Below, in pieces: positions 17,264 through 26,626 of a stretch of 64,000 nucleotides of DNA (its first letter is position 1; each line of letters opens with the position of its first letter). The notes under the pieces were generated by a model. It was not told the DNA's origin and did no database searches. It saw only the letters and a program-made list of their open reading frames with translations. The stretch is taken from NCBI GenBank assembly GCA_965203045.1, contig OZ241850.1:682001-746000 (forward strand), written 5' to 3'. The translations under genes and the position numbers were made by a program. Origin of the DNA: G965203045 sp965203045. GTDB lineage: Bacteria; Pseudomonadota; Gammaproteobacteria; PS1; Pseudothioglobaceae.

Positions 17264-18447
17264 TAAAATTTTAATAAATCCAACATTTCCGCATTTAGAT
17301 AGCCGTCAGCTGGGACTTGAATAAGGGTTTGAAATTTACGCAATGCTGCCCTAGTCTTAGTGCCGATAATGCCATCTACCTTATCGTGCAAATAACCCAA
17401 CTCAATTAACTTTTTTTGAGCAAATTTAATCTCTGCTTTATTGGGCGACCGCTCCAATGGAGCTTTTTGTTTTAAATCCAAATTATAAGCAATTTCTTGT
17501 GCTAGCAACCCAACTGATAAAGCATAAAAAATAGAACGATTCCAATTCAAGATAGCATCAAAATTGCGATATACCAAAAACGCCGGACCCTTATGCCCTG
17601 ACGGCAAAATAATCGCAGCAAATAATTTACTATTTGGTAAATGCTCGCCGCTAGTAGTACGCACTCCTTGTTTGTGCCAATAGGATAGCAATTGTTGATT
17701 ATCTAGGCTTGCCTTTGCATAATCAAAATTCTTAGGCAATATTACCTCTCTACCCCATTTTTCGCCTTGATGCCAACCAATATTGATTAAAAAATTAGCA
17801 GCGCTGGCAAACACATCATCTAAATCACCCCATAAATTTAAACCATTAGCATTAGCATCAATACCAAACCTAGCAATATTACTAGGCATAAATTGCATAA
17901 AACCCATTGCTCCTGCCCACGAACTTTTTGCCTGATAGGGTATTTTTTGTTGCTCTAATAACTTTAGAGCGCTTAATAATTCTTTAGTAAAAAAAGCCTT
18001 TCTCCTAGAATTAAACGCTAAAGTTGCCAGCGCTTCAATAACATTAAAATCGCCAACATTATCGCCAAAATTACTTTCCAAACACCAAAACGCAACCAAA
18101 ATATGCTGCGCAACTCCGTATTTATCGCTGATATTTTTTAGTAATTGGCGATGCTGTTGATAATGCTCCTTTGCCTTGTTAATTTTAGCGTCACTAAGTC
18201 TGGTTGCTAAATAATTGCCAAAGGATAGCGAAAATTCCAATTGCTTATTATCAAGGGCTAAAATTTTTTCATTAATAGTAATATCGGCAAATGCATTATC
18301 AACGGTTGTCTCAGCAATACCTTGTTCTAATGCTAGTGTTTTAATATGACTTAGAAAATCGGCAAAAGTTTGTATTGGAGTTTGTGCTGCTACCAAGTTG
18401 GAAAAGACTAAAATAGCGCTAATAAAAACTAATTTCAAAAAAAACAT
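17263..18447 (-). CDS. mltB: Lytic murein transglycosylase with peptidoglycan-binding domain
   Basis: MltB-type enzymes cleave peptidoglycan glycan strands, leaving 1,6-anhydro-muramic ends. The 394-residue protein has a signal peptide (1-21, ending VAAQ; no lipobox), the SLT_2 domain (about 25-320) with the catalytic Glu in AFWCLESNFGDNVG, the GAMGFMQFMPSN substrate segment, and a C-terminal PG_binding_1 domain (about 335-394: LGYLHDKVDGIIGTKTRAAL). Its start codon shares one base with the apbE start on the opposite strand. Confidence 0.93.
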   Translation of the reverse strand: MFFLKLVFISAILVFSNLVAAQTPIQTFADFLSHIKTLALEQGIAETTVDNAFADITINEKILALDNKQLEFSLSFGNYLATRLSDAKINKAKEHYQQHRQLLKNISDKYGVAQHILVAFWCLESNFGDNVGDFNVIEALATLAFNSRRKAFFTKELLSALKLLEQQKIPYQAKSSWAGAMGFMQFMPSNIARFGIDANANGLNLWGDLDDVFASAANFLINIGWHQGEKWGREVILPKNFDYAKASLDNQQLLSYWHKQGVRTTSGEHLPNSKLFAAIILPSGHKGPAFLVYRNFDAILNWNRSIFYALSVGLLAQEIAYNLDLKQKAPLERSPNKAEIKFAQKKLIELGYLHDKVDGIIGTKTRAALRKFQTLIQVPADGYLNAEMLDLLKF

Positions 18448-19328
18448 TGTTTAATTATTTATTAAAAATCACCCTCATTTTACCAATAATTTTATTTCTA
18501 GCCTGCCAAAAACAGTTAAGCATGTTAACTGGTAAGACAATGGGTACTACTTATCATATTAAATATCAAGGCAAAACAAAAAATTTAGCAATAATAGTTG
18601 AACAATACTTGGGACAATTTGAACAAGTTTTTTCTTCTTATGTGCCTACCTCAGAGCTAAGCTTAATCAACCAAGCCCCAACTAATACTTGGCTTAAAAC
18701 TTCTGATGAATTATCTAAGCTACTATTATTATCAGCAAAAATAAACCAAAAAACCAATGGTTTTTTTGATATTGCTTTGGGTAATGCTCTATCAAACTGG
18801 GGTTTTTATGGCCGCACGCCCCAAGCTAAGCCTGAGATAAACGGTATGGAATTTATCAACATCAAACCCAATCTCATTAACAAGCAACAAGCGGTGCTAC
18901 TGGATCTATCCGCCATTGCTAAAGGTTATGCTATTGACAATTTAGCAAGACTACTAAAACAACAAGGTATTACTAATTTTTTAATTGAAATTGGTGGTGA
19001 GATATATGCTAGCGGTAAAAAGTCCAAGCACCAATTTTGGCAAGTGCGTGTTGATAATACTAATAAAACAATTAAACTACACAATCAAGCCATTGCTACT
19101 TCTGGCAATAATTATAATTTTGTTAGTAAAAACAATAAAAAATATGGCCATATTTTAAACCCTAAAACCACCCAAAGTGTGAATGATGATTTACTATCAA
19201 TCAGTGTTATTCACCCAAGCACCACCATTGCCGATGCTTATGCCACAGCTCTTATGGCAATGGATAGAAAAAGCGCAACAAATTTTATCAACACTTATAA
19301 TCTAGAAGTAATCTCTACCAGACGCTAA
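18447..19328 (+). CDS. apbE: FAD:protein FMN transferase (ApbE lipoprotein), TTG start
   Basis: ApbE attaches FMN covalently to Thr/Ser of periplasmic-side flavoproteins such as Nqr and Rnf subunits. No ATG precedes the signal sequence: the frame opens after a TAA at 18423 and the first usable start is TTG at 18447. That start gives a lipoprotein signal ending FLACQKQ, then GKTMGTTYHIKYQG. Later motifs are DLSAIAKGYAID, EIGGEIYASG, and the metal-binding region VIHPSTTIADAYATALMA. At 293 residues it is short (family about 330-350) because the C-terminus is trimmed. The start touches the mltB start head to head. Confidence 0.9.
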   Translation: MFNYLLKITLILPIILFLACQKQLSMLTGKTMGTTYHIKYQGKTKNLAIIVEQYLGQFEQVFSSYVPTSELSLINQAPTNTWLKTSDELSKLLLLSAKINQKTNGFFDIALGNALSNWGFYGRTPQAKPEINGMEFINIKPNLINKQQAVLLDLSAIAKGYAIDNLARLLKQQGITNFLIEIGGEIYASGKKSKHQFWQVRVDNTNKTIKLHNQAIATSGNNYNFVSKNNKKYGHILNPKTTQSVNDDLLSISVIHPSTTIADAYATALMAMDRKSATNFINTYNLEVISTRR

Positions 19329-19345
19329 AGCCGATATTTAGTATT

Positions 19346-20188
19346 TTAATAATAACTAATAATAATAAGCAGCCAAACTAGCAATCCTAGATATTGATTG
19401 TGCAAAAAAGCCTTAAAACATTGCTGTTGATTATGATTTTTAATTAACAATTGATAATAAACCATCAAAGCTAGCACCAATAACAAACCAATAAAATAAA
19501 CCCCACCTAGCATGAACACCCAACCAATAACTACCAATAAAGCTAGTAGTAACGCTTGTAATATTGCCAGTATTACTAAATCGTATTTTCCAAATAGTAT
19601 AGCGCTGGATTTAATACCAATTTTTATATCATCCTCTCTGTCAGCTATAGCATACATAGTATCATAACTAATAGTCCAAATTATGTTTGCCGTTATTAAG
19701 TAAAGCGCCTCAGTCGGAACATATCCAATAGTAGCTGCAAACGCCATGGGTATACTCATTGAGAATGCCAAACCAAGCACCAATTGTGGTAAATAAATAC
19801 AACGTTTACTAAAAGGATAAATAGTCGCCAGCAACAAAGCAATAACTGCTAATATGACAGTCAATTTATTGGTCAACAACACTAATAGGAAAGCGCTAAC
19901 TACCAATGCTAAAAATAAATAACTAGCGGATTTAACACTAACCTCACCGCTAGTAATTGGGCGCTTATTAGTGCGCTTTATATGTTTGTCTATATCTCTA
20001 TCGGCAATGTCATTAATCACGCACCCAGCGCTACGCATCAACACTACGCCTAGAATAAAAATAATTAAAATAGATATATCAGGCACACCGCCACTAGCAA
20101 GCCATAATGCCCATAAAGTTGGATACAACAATAAATAAATGCCAATCGGTTTATCTAAGCGCATCAGTCTTAGATAGGGATTTTTCAT
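19346..20188 (-). CDS. ubiA: 4-hydroxybenzoate polyprenyltransferase
   Basis: UbiA attaches the polyprenyl tail to 4-hydroxybenzoate in ubiquinone synthesis. The 280-residue membrane protein has eight or nine helices and both Asp-rich motifs: NDIADRDIDKHIKRTNKRPI (near 59) and DTMYAIADREDD (near 175). The N-terminus RLDKPIGIYLLLYPTLWALW is diagnostic. Convergent with apbE, 17 bases apart. No ubiC is adjacent. Confidence 0.95.
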   Translation of the reverse strand: MKNPYLRLMRLDKPIGIYLLLYPTLWALWLASGGVPDISILIIFILGVVLMRSAGCVINDIADRDIDKHIKRTNKRPITSGEVSVKSASYLFLALVVSAFLLVLLTNKLTVILAVIALLLATIYPFSKRCIYLPQLVLGLAFSMSIPMAFAATIGYVPTEALYLITANIIWTISYDTMYAIADREDDIKIGIKSSAILFGKYDLVILAILQALLLALLVVIGWVFMLGGVYFIGLLLVLALMVYYQLLIKNHNQQQCFKAFLHNQYLGLLVWLLIIISYY

Positions 20189-20198
20189 TATCGGCAGA

Positions 20199-21356
20199 TT
20201 AGAGTTTTCTAATAATCAACACACCATCAATAGCAGCAATTTTACTAAAAGTATCAGCGCTAATATCAGTTTCTAAATCAATAATGGTGTAAGCAACGCT
20301 GTCTCTAGATTTGTTTAATAAATCAACAATGTTAATATTAGCACTAGCAATAATGTTGCTAATTTGTCCTACCATATTAAGAATATTCTGATGGTTAATA
20401 GCCAACCGAATCGCCTCAGTTTTGGGCATATTAGCCTCAGGAAAATTTACTGAATTATTAATATTGCCATTTTCCAAATAGTCTTTAATTTGTTTAACTA
20501 CCATAATAGCACAATTATCCTCAGCCTCAACAGTTGACGCGCCCAAATGTGGCAAAGCAATGACTCGCGGATGGTTTTTCATTTCATCAATTGGAAAATC
20601 AGTCACATAATAGTTAATCCGTCCACTATCAAGTGCCGGTTTTAGCGCAGCTTCATCAACTATACTATCGCGCGCAAAATTAAGCACTGTCGCGCCAGTT
20701 GGTAATTTAACAATTTTATCGGCGCTTAATAAATTAGCAGTTTTGTCACTAAGAGGCACATGTAAAGAGACAAAATCACTCCTAGCGCATAATTCATCAA
20801 GACTTAGCGCTTGTTCCACTCCGGCAGATAGTCGCCAAGCGCTTTTAACGCTAATGCTGGGGTCAAAACCAATCACTTGCATCCCTAAAGCATGAGCTGC
20901 ATTTGCACAAGCAACACCAACTGCACCCAAGCCAATAATGCCAAGCGTTTTATTAGGCAACTCGCTACCAGAGTATTGTTTTTTACCTATCTCTACTTGC
21001 GCTGCTAAATTGTCAATATTAAGCTTATTAACAAACATCCAAGCCTGACAAATATTACGACTGGCAAGCAACATTGAGGCTACCATTAACTCCTTAACCG
21101 CGTTAGCATTTGCCCCAGGCGCATTAAATACCACAACACCTCTTGCGCTCATCTTATCAAGCGGGATGTTATTCACTCCCACTCCAGCCCTGCCAACCGC
21201 TTTTAAATTAGCACCAATGGACATATTGCCTATTTTTGCAGAACGCACTAAAATCGCATCTGGGTCGCCGATATTATTACCAATCTGATATTTATTCTTA
21301 GGCATTTTATCCAAACCCACAGTAGATATATTATTAAGTGTTTTAATTTTTAGCAT
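20199..21356 (-). CDS. serA: D-3-phosphoglycerate dehydrogenase
   Basis: SerA oxidises 3-phosphoglycerate, the first step of serine synthesis. In the 385-residue protein residues 1-90 and 275-300 form the substrate domain, the NAD-binding domain has LGIIGLGAVGVACANAA, and the catalytic Arg and His lie in NFARDSIVDEAAL and ALPHLGASTVEAEDN. An ACT-like C-terminus (about 310-385) is present, so serine feedback is possible. It follows serC with a three-base gap; the two form a serine-synthesis unit. Confidence 0.94.
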   Translation of the reverse strand: MLKIKTLNNISTVGLDKMPKNKYQIGNNIGDPDAILVRSAKIGNMSIGANLKAVGRAGVGVNNIPLDKMSARGVVVFNAPGANANAVKELMVASMLLASRNICQAWMFVNKLNIDNLAAQVEIGKKQYSGSELPNKTLGIIGLGAVGVACANAAHALGMQVIGFDPSISVKSAWRLSAGVEQALSLDELCARSDFVSLHVPLSDKTANLLSADKIVKLPTGATVLNFARDSIVDEAALKPALDSGRINYYVTDFPIDEMKNHPRVIALPHLGASTVEAEDNCAIMVVKQIKDYLENGNINNSVNFPEANMPKTEAIRLAINHQNILNMVGQISNIIASANINIVDLLNKSRDSVAYTIIDLETDISADTFSKIAAIDGVLIIRKL

Positions 21357-21359
21357 TTT

Positions 21360-22436
21360 TTAACCGTGTTTACTTGCAAAATCTATCATAAATTCAACTA
21401 ACGCTTCAACACCAGAAATAGGCATAGCGTTATAAATACTAGCACGCATTCCACCTACAGAACGATGCCCTTTTAATGCCAAAAGGCCAGCATCAAAAGA
21501 CTGCTTTAAAAATAACTCATCTAATTTATCATTACTAAGAATAAAGGGTACATTCATCAATGAGCGATATTTTTTTGCCACTGGATTAGAGTAAAAATCA
21601 TTATTATCAACAGTATTGTAGAGCAAGTCAGCTTTGGCTTTGTTTTTTGCTGCCACTGCTTGTAGCCCGCCTTGTTTTTGCAACCACTTAAATACCAACC
21701 CAGCAACATACCAAGCAAAAGTAGGAGGAGTGTTATACATAGAATTATTACTAGCTTGGGTTTTATAATCAAGCAAAATTGGTTGTCTAGGCAGCGCTTT
21801 ACCAATCAAATCATCACGCACTATTACAATAGTAAGCCCAGCTGGTCCAATATTTTTTTGCGCCCCAGCGTAAATTACCCCAAACTTAGCAACATCTAGC
21901 GGACGCGATAAAATAGTAGAAGACATATCAGCTACCACGGGCATATCAACATCTGGCACATAATCAAACTCTAAACCGGCAATAGTTTCATTAGGCGTAT
22001 AATGCAAATAGGCGCCGCTGGTATCAATATCCCAACTACTAAAATCAGCAATATCGGTGTAATTGTTAGCAGTGCTGTTGGTGCAAATATTTACCTTGCA
22101 ATAACGCTTAGCCTCAACAATGGATTTTTTTGACCAATGTCCAGTATGAACGTAATTAGCGCTGGTTTTGTTTGTAAGTAAATTAATTGGTACTGCTGAA
22201 AATTGCGCTGAGGCGCCACCCTGTGTAAATAGCACTTTATAATTATCAGGAATTGCCAACAATTCCCTTAAACCCACCTCTGCCTGTTCTGCTAAAGTCA
22301 TAAAATCAGGTCCTCGGTGCGATATCTCCATTACCGAAGCATGAGCATTACCATAATCTAATAATTCATTTTTAATAGTTTTCAGAACAGTTTCCGGTAG
22401 CATTGCCGGACCCGCGCTAAAATTATAAAAACGCAT
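21360..22436 (-). CDS. serC: Phosphoserine aminotransferase
   Basis: SerC converts 3-phosphohydroxypyruvate to phosphoserine with PLP; it also serves in vitamin B6 synthesis in gammaproteobacteria. The 358-residue protein begins RFYNFSAGPAMLPETV, has FTQGGASAQFSAVPINLL, and the PLP lysine in YAGAQKNIGPAGL. The C-terminal GHRSVGGMRASIYNAMP is conserved. Located directly before serA; together they supply serine from glycolysis. Confidence 0.97.
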   Translation of the reverse strand: MRFYNFSAGPAMLPETVLKTIKNELLDYGNAHASVMEISHRGPDFMTLAEQAEVGLRELLAIPDNYKVLFTQGGASAQFSAVPINLLTNKTSANYVHTGHWSKKSIVEAKRYCKVNICTNSTANNYTDIADFSSWDIDTSGAYLHYTPNETIAGLEFDYVPDVDMPVVADMSSTILSRPLDVAKFGVIYAGAQKNIGPAGLTIVIVRDDLIGKALPRQPILLDYKTQASNNSMYNTPPTFAWYVAGLVFKWLQKQGGLQAVAAKNKAKADLLYNTVDNNDFYSNPVAKKYRSLMNVPFILSNDKLDELFLKQSFDAGLLALKGHRSVGGMRASIYNAMPISGVEALVEFMIDFASKHG

Positions 22437-22462
22437 AAAATCTTAAATAAAAACACGCCATT

Positions 22463-23389
22463 TTAACCTATTTTAGCAATTATATCCAATAAGTTCTTAT
22501 CTACAGGAGCACTGATAGTCAATATTTTTTGGGTAGCAGGATGGGTAAATCGTAATATTTGGGCGTGTAAACATAAACGCTTTATACCCAGTTGTCGCGC
22601 TAGTTTATTAATGTTCTTATTACCGTATTTATCATCGCCCACTACGGGGTGGCCGCTATATTGTGCATGAACGCGAATTTGATGCATTCTGCCAGTTTTA
22701 GTAATAATATTTGCAATGCAAAATTGATAATTAGCAACGTTAATATTTTTAAGCGGCTTAAAATTACTAATAGCAGTATCACCTTTACTATCCACTTTTA
22801 TTTTGCTACTGCCACTAGTGCTAATTCTCAATAACGGAGCATCGATATTATAAGTTTTTTTACTCCAAGTTTGGTGTAACAATGCCCAATATTGCTTACC
22901 TATTCTACCATTTTTAAATTGGGTTTGTAGTTTGATAAGAGTTAGGTGATTTTTAGCTAACAATATACAACCGGAAGTCCCTCTGTCAAGACGATGAACT
23001 AATCCTAAACAATTGCCATAAATCTGACGCATTACCTCAATCACACCAGCAGAGGTCGAACTGCCACTGTGACTGGATAAACCTGACGGTTTGTTTAACA
23101 CTAACAAATCCTCATCCTCATAGAGGATATTTTTCTTTAAAATCGCTACTAATTCAGTAGATATTTCTGACGTAAAGGCAGTGCTGGTTTTAACTGGTGG
23201 AATACGCACTACATCACCTAATTGCAATTTATAGTAAACCTTTTTACGTCCTTTATTAACCCTAACACTACCTTTACGAATAATTCGATAAATAAGCGAC
23301 CTAGGCACACCTTTTAAGTTTTTTACTAGATAATTATCTAGCCGTTGACCAATTGCTTGTTGGTTAATAGTTTTTAGTTCAGCGCTCAC
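22463..23389 (-). CDS. rluC: 23S rRNA pseudouridine synthase RluC
   Basis: RluC-type enzymes make pseudouridines in 23S rRNA (955/2504/2580 in E. coli). The 308-residue protein has an N-terminal S4 domain (QRLDNYLVKNLKGVPRSLIY, about 14-75) and the catalytic Asp in GLVHRLDRGTSGCILLAK. The GRMHQIRVHAQYSGHPVVGD block is complete. RluC is favoured over RluD by its place in this operon and overall look, but I cannot exclude RluD. Its ATG overlaps the tatD gene end by four bases. Confidence 0.88.
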   Translation of the reverse strand: MSAELKTINQQAIGQRLDNYLVKNLKGVPRSLIYRIIRKGSVRVNKGRKKVYYKLQLGDVVRIPPVKTSTAFTSEISTELVAILKKNILYEDEDLLVLNKPSGLSSHSGSSTSAGVIEVMRQIYGNCLGLVHRLDRGTSGCILLAKNHLTLIKLQTQFKNGRIGKQYWALLHQTWSKKTYNIDAPLLRISTSGSSKIKVDSKGDTAISNFKPLKNINVANYQFCIANIITKTGRMHQIRVHAQYSGHPVVGDDKYGNKNINKLARQLGIKRLCLHAQILRFTHPATQKILTISAPVDKNLLDIIAKIG

Positions 23390-24159
23390 AAATTTAGAAA
23401 TAAGCGCTTAAAATTAGCAGTAGTGGCGTGTGCTACATCTGCTAAATTAATACCCCTCAACTTAGCAATATGTTTAGCAACATAATAGGTATAGCCAGGC
23501 ATATTTGGTTTACCTCGATAGGGCGCTGGTGTTAAATACGGCGCATCGGTTTCAACCAACATAGCATCTAAGGGAATTTTTTTGGCAACTTCTTGCAACT
23601 GCTGGGCGTTTTTAAAAGTGACAATACCGGAAAATGATATATAGAAACCTAAATCAATATATTTTTTAGCACTTTGATAATCCTCCACAAAGCAATGCAT
23701 TACCCCACTTTTTGGCTGATGTTGGCGCATCATAGCCAACGTATCATCTCTGGCATTACGACTGTGAATGATAATTGGCTTGCCTAATTCTTTGCCAGCT
23801 TTAATATGACGTACAAAACGCTCCCGCTGCCAATCAGCCTCATCACGCTTTAAGTGAAAATAGTCTAGGCCGGTTTCACCAATAGCAATTACCTGTTCGC
23901 TCTTACCAAGACTAACCAAATCGGCAACGTTTGGATCTTTACCGTCTATTTCGGTTGGGTGAACTCCAACTGATGCGTAAATCTGCGGATAATGTTTAGC
24001 TAATTGTAATATTTTAGGATAATTCTCTAAGTTAATACTAACACATAAAAATTGCGTAACCCCTAAATCAGCAGCTTTTTCAATCATAGCCGCAACACTT
24101 CCACCAAAAGTGTCTAAATCAAGTTTATCAATATGACAATGAGAATCAATAATTTGCAT
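23386..24159 (-). CDS. tatD: TatD-family metal-dependent DNase
   Basis: TatD/YcfH-type hydrolases are metal-dependent DNases acting in DNA repair and possibly on D-amino-acid tRNA adducts. In 257 residues the metal ligands are all visible: SHCHIDKL (6-13), the GETGLDYFHLK Glu, IIHSRNA, MHCFVED and VETDAPYLTPAPYRG. Length and motifs are closest to YcfH. It lies between rsmG and rluC with a four-base overlap to the latter. Confidence 0.93.
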   Translation of the reverse strand: MQIIDSHCHIDKLDLDTFGGSVAAMIEKAADLGVTQFLCVSINLENYPKILQLAKHYPQIYASVGVHPTEIDGKDPNVADLVSLGKSEQVIAIGETGLDYFHLKRDEADWQRERFVRHIKAGKELGKPIIIHSRNARDDTLAMMRQHQPKSGVMHCFVEDYQSAKKYIDLGFYISFSGIVTFKNAQQLQEVAKKIPLDAMLVETDAPYLTPAPYRGKPNMPGYTYYVAKHIAKLRGINLADVAHATTANFKRLFLNL

Positions 24160-24162
24160 GTG

Positions 24163-24780
24163 TTATTTATTTATTATTAATAAGTATCGCTTTTGTTGCA
24201 AAAATGGCACTACCAAATTATGAGTAGTTAATTTTATCTTAGTTTGACACTTCTCCTTGAAAAATTTATCAGACTTCATTAACAAATAACAACCATCAGC
24301 ACATAACAAATGCCTACTTAAAGCTAAGGTTTTATCAACATTAGCAAAGGCGCGAGCACTAATCTGACCAAAATATTGTCGCGGGCGATAGTCTTGAACG
24401 CGACTGTGAATAATATTAGTATTTTTTAAATTTAAGCTGATGCTTGCGGCTTGTAGGAAATGGCATTTTCTAAGCACGCTATCTAACAAACTCACCTTCA
24501 AATTAGGTTTTGCAATCGCAAGCGCTAAGCCAGGCATACCAGTGCCACTACCAATATCTAACAAAGGCTTTTCATTAACAAAAGGCATAATGGATAAACT
24601 ATCTAAAATGTGCTTAATAATAATTTGTCGCGGCTTAGTAATTGTGGTTAAATTATGAATTTTATTCCATTTAATAAGTAAAAAGACAAAATTTAATAAT
24701 TGGATAATTTGCTCATCGTTTAAATTAATTGATAGAGCGCTAGTGCCTCGGTGTAGCAAATCAAGCCATGCTTTATCCAT
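24163..24780 (-). CDS. rsmG: 16S rRNA (guanine527-N7)-methyltransferase
   Basis: RsmG (GidB) methylates G527 of 16S rRNA using SAM. The 205-residue protein has the substrate-side segment KWNKIHNLTTITKP, the binding site LLDIGSGTGMPGLALAIAKP and the ISARAFANVDKTL block. It is normally near gidA/parAB at the origin; here it is instead between a membrane peptidase gene (8-base overlap) and tatD. No stop or frameshift is seen. Confidence 0.95.
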   Translation of the reverse strand: MDKAWLDLLHRGTSALSINLNDEQIIQLLNFVFLLIKWNKIHNLTTITKPRQIIIKHILDSLSIMPFVNEKPLLDIGSGTGMPGLALAIAKPNLKVSLLDSVLRKCHFLQAASISLNLKNTNIIHSRVQDYRPRQYFGQISARAFANVDKTLALSRHLLCADGCYLLMKSDKFFKEKCQTKIKLTTHNLVVPFLQQKRYLLIINK

Positions 24781-25432
24781 TAATTAAATGATTTATCAAA
24801 TCGATTAAATTAATGCTAGAAATATCAGACAAAAATATTAAAATGCTAGATAGTATAGGTAGAATAACCAGTTGAAACACCCCTAAAAACAGAAGCGCAA
24901 TTAAGATAAAAAAGCCATAAGGTTCTATCTTGTCGTAATAAAACGCTAATTCTTTGGGTAACAGCGCGCTCAGCACGCGTCCACCATCTAGGGGTGGTAG
25001 TGGCAATAAATTAAAAATCGCCAACAATAAATTAACAAACACACCGGCAGCGCCCACAAATGAAAGTAATTCTATGTCCAACCAATTAGCGATATAAGCA
25101 ACAATTAGCCAATCAATCGCCATTATTATATTACTTACCGGCCCTGCGATAGCAACCCAAAACATATCGCGTTTGGGATTATTTAAAGCGTTAAAATTAA
25201 CTGGCACCGGCTTTGCCCAACCAAAAATAAAACTAACTGGCATTAGCAGTAACATCACCGGCACTAAAATAGTGCCAACTGGGTCAATGTGTTTAATTGG
25301 ATTAAGAGTTAGTCTTCCTAACATTTTTGCGCTACCGTCACCTAGCCGATACGCCATCCAACCATGGGCATACTCGTGTAAAGTAATAGCAAATAATAGA
25401 GGAACTGCCCAAATAAAAATAGTTTCTAGCAT
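24773..25432 (-). CDS. Site-2-protease-like membrane metallopeptidase (M50)
   Basis: The 219-residue integral membrane protein has the zinc motif HEYAH (residues about 19-23) in the first helix and the second ligand region NLLPLPPLDGGRVL (about 140-153). This fits the short M50B family without PDZ domains. Five or six membrane helices are visible. Substrate is unknown; family members cut membrane segments. Its end overlaps rsmG by eight bases. Confidence 0.9.
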   Translation of the reverse strand: MLETIFIWAVPLLFAITLHEYAHGWMAYRLGDGSAKMLGRLTLNPIKHIDPVGTILVPVMLLLMPVSFIFGWAKPVPVNFNALNNPKRDMFWVAIAGPVSNIIMAIDWLIVAYIANWLDIELLSFVGAAGVFVNLLLAIFNLLPLPPLDGGRVLSALLPKELAFYYDKIEPYGFFILIALLFLGVFQLVILPILSSILIFLSDISSINLIDLINHLING

Positions 25433-25435
25433 AAT

Positions 25436-25792
25436 TTAGTTAAAATGCTTGTTTAGATAATCAATGATATCATTAGATTCATATAAATACTGATTTTTAT
25501 CCTTAATGTATAAACACGGCACTTGCACTTTTCTGCCTTCTGTTGCCAAAACCGCTTTATGTTGTGGATTCGCCGCATTAATATAATTGATTTTTAAATT
25601 AAGGCGGTGCACACTACGTCTTACTTTAATACAGAAAGGGCAGGCATAAAATTGATAGATACTTAAATTTTCACAAGCTTTATCTACTTTTTTTTGCTGG
25701 ACACTACTACGATTAATTGGTTTGGGTAAAGTCATATTACTAGCAACAGCAATTATATTGCCTAATCCTTGCCTTAACATCTTTAATAACAT
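25436..25792 (-). CDS. Glutaredoxin-like protein
   Basis: In 118 residues, an N-terminal helix with basic residues (1-40) precedes a glutaredoxin fold with the active site YACPFCIKVRR (C51/C54 region). A cis-Pro follows in VQVPCLYI, and the C-terminal YESNDIIDYLNKHF fits the GST_N_3/glutaredoxin family. The N-terminal extension might anchor it to the membrane. It lies between folD and the M50 peptidase on the minus strand, suggesting a housekeeping thiol role rather than a dedicated partner. Confidence 0.85.
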   Translation of the reverse strand: MLLKMLRQGLGNIIAVASNMTLPKPINRSSVQQKKVDKACENLSIYQFYACPFCIKVRRSVHRLNLKINYINAANPQHKAVLATEGRKVQVPCLYIKDKNQYLYESNDIIDYLNKHFN

Positions 25793-25798
25793 TGTTAT

Positions 25799-26626
25799 TT
25801 AATTTTTATAAGCAATTAAAGTATTTTGTAGTAAACTTGCAATTGTCATCGGTCCAACACCACCCGGAACTGGGGTAATAAAAGAGGCTTTGTCTGCCAC
25901 ATTTAAAAAATCGGCATCCCCCACTAAACTACCATTACTTAAGCGATTAATGCCAATATCAATCACTACTACACCGGATTTTACCATATCTGCTGTTAGT
26001 ATTTTCGCTTTGCCAACAGCCATCACAATTACATCAGCAATTTTAGTATACGCCGCTAAATTTTCAGTCTTACTATTGCAAACGGTAATGGTTGCTCCTT
26101 GATTTAATAATTCTAAAGCCATCGGGCGACCAACAATATTAGAAGCACCAACCACCACACAATGCTTGCCTTCTACTTTTATACCCGCATTATCAAGTAA
26201 TTGCATCACTCCTTTGGGAGCACAAGGTCGCAAAAAAGGTTTATTTTGTAGTAACCTGCCGCCATTTTGATAATTAAACCCATCTACATCTTTTAGCGGA
26301 CTAATGCTTTGCAATAGAGCGCTACTATTTAGATGAGAAGGCAGAGGCAATTGTAGCAAAATACCATCAATATTGCTATCATTATTAAACCGTTTAATAA
26401 TTGCCAATACTTCTGCTTGTGTAATAGTAGAGGATTTTGTGATTTTAACTGTATAAAACCCAACATCTCGACAAGCGCGCTGTTTATTTTTCACATAAAT
26501 AACCGATGGTAGATAATTACCAATCAATATTACCGCAATACCCGGCTTTCTAGTAAGGTTTGCTGTTTCGGTTTTAATATCATTAATTAAATTTTTTGCA
26601 AGTTGGCTACCGCTTAAAATAGTCAT
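25799..26626 (-). CDS. folD: Methylenetetrahydrofolate dehydrogenase/cyclohydrolase
   Basis: FolD interconverts methylene-, methenyl- and formyl-tetrahydrofolate. The 275-residue protein has the catalytic Lys in YVKNKQRACRDVGF, the ILLQLPLPSHLN and PLKDVDGFNYQNGGRLL segments, the NADP site VVGASNIVGRPMALELLNQGATITVCN, and TPVPGGVGPMTIASLLQNT. Its ATG overlaps the kdsB stop by four bases (ATGA). Confidence 0.97.
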   Translation of the reverse strand: MTILSGSQLAKNLINDIKTETANLTRKPGIAVILIGNYLPSVIYVKNKQRACRDVGFYTVKITKSSTITQAEVLAIIKRFNNDSNIDGILLQLPLPSHLNSSALLQSISPLKDVDGFNYQNGGRLLQNKPFLRPCAPKGVMQLLDNAGIKVEGKHCVVVGASNIVGRPMALELLNQGATITVCNSKTENLAAYTKIADVIVMAVGKAKILTADMVKSGVVVIDIGINRLSNGSLVGDADFLNVADKASFITPVPGGVGPMTIASLLQNTLIAYKN

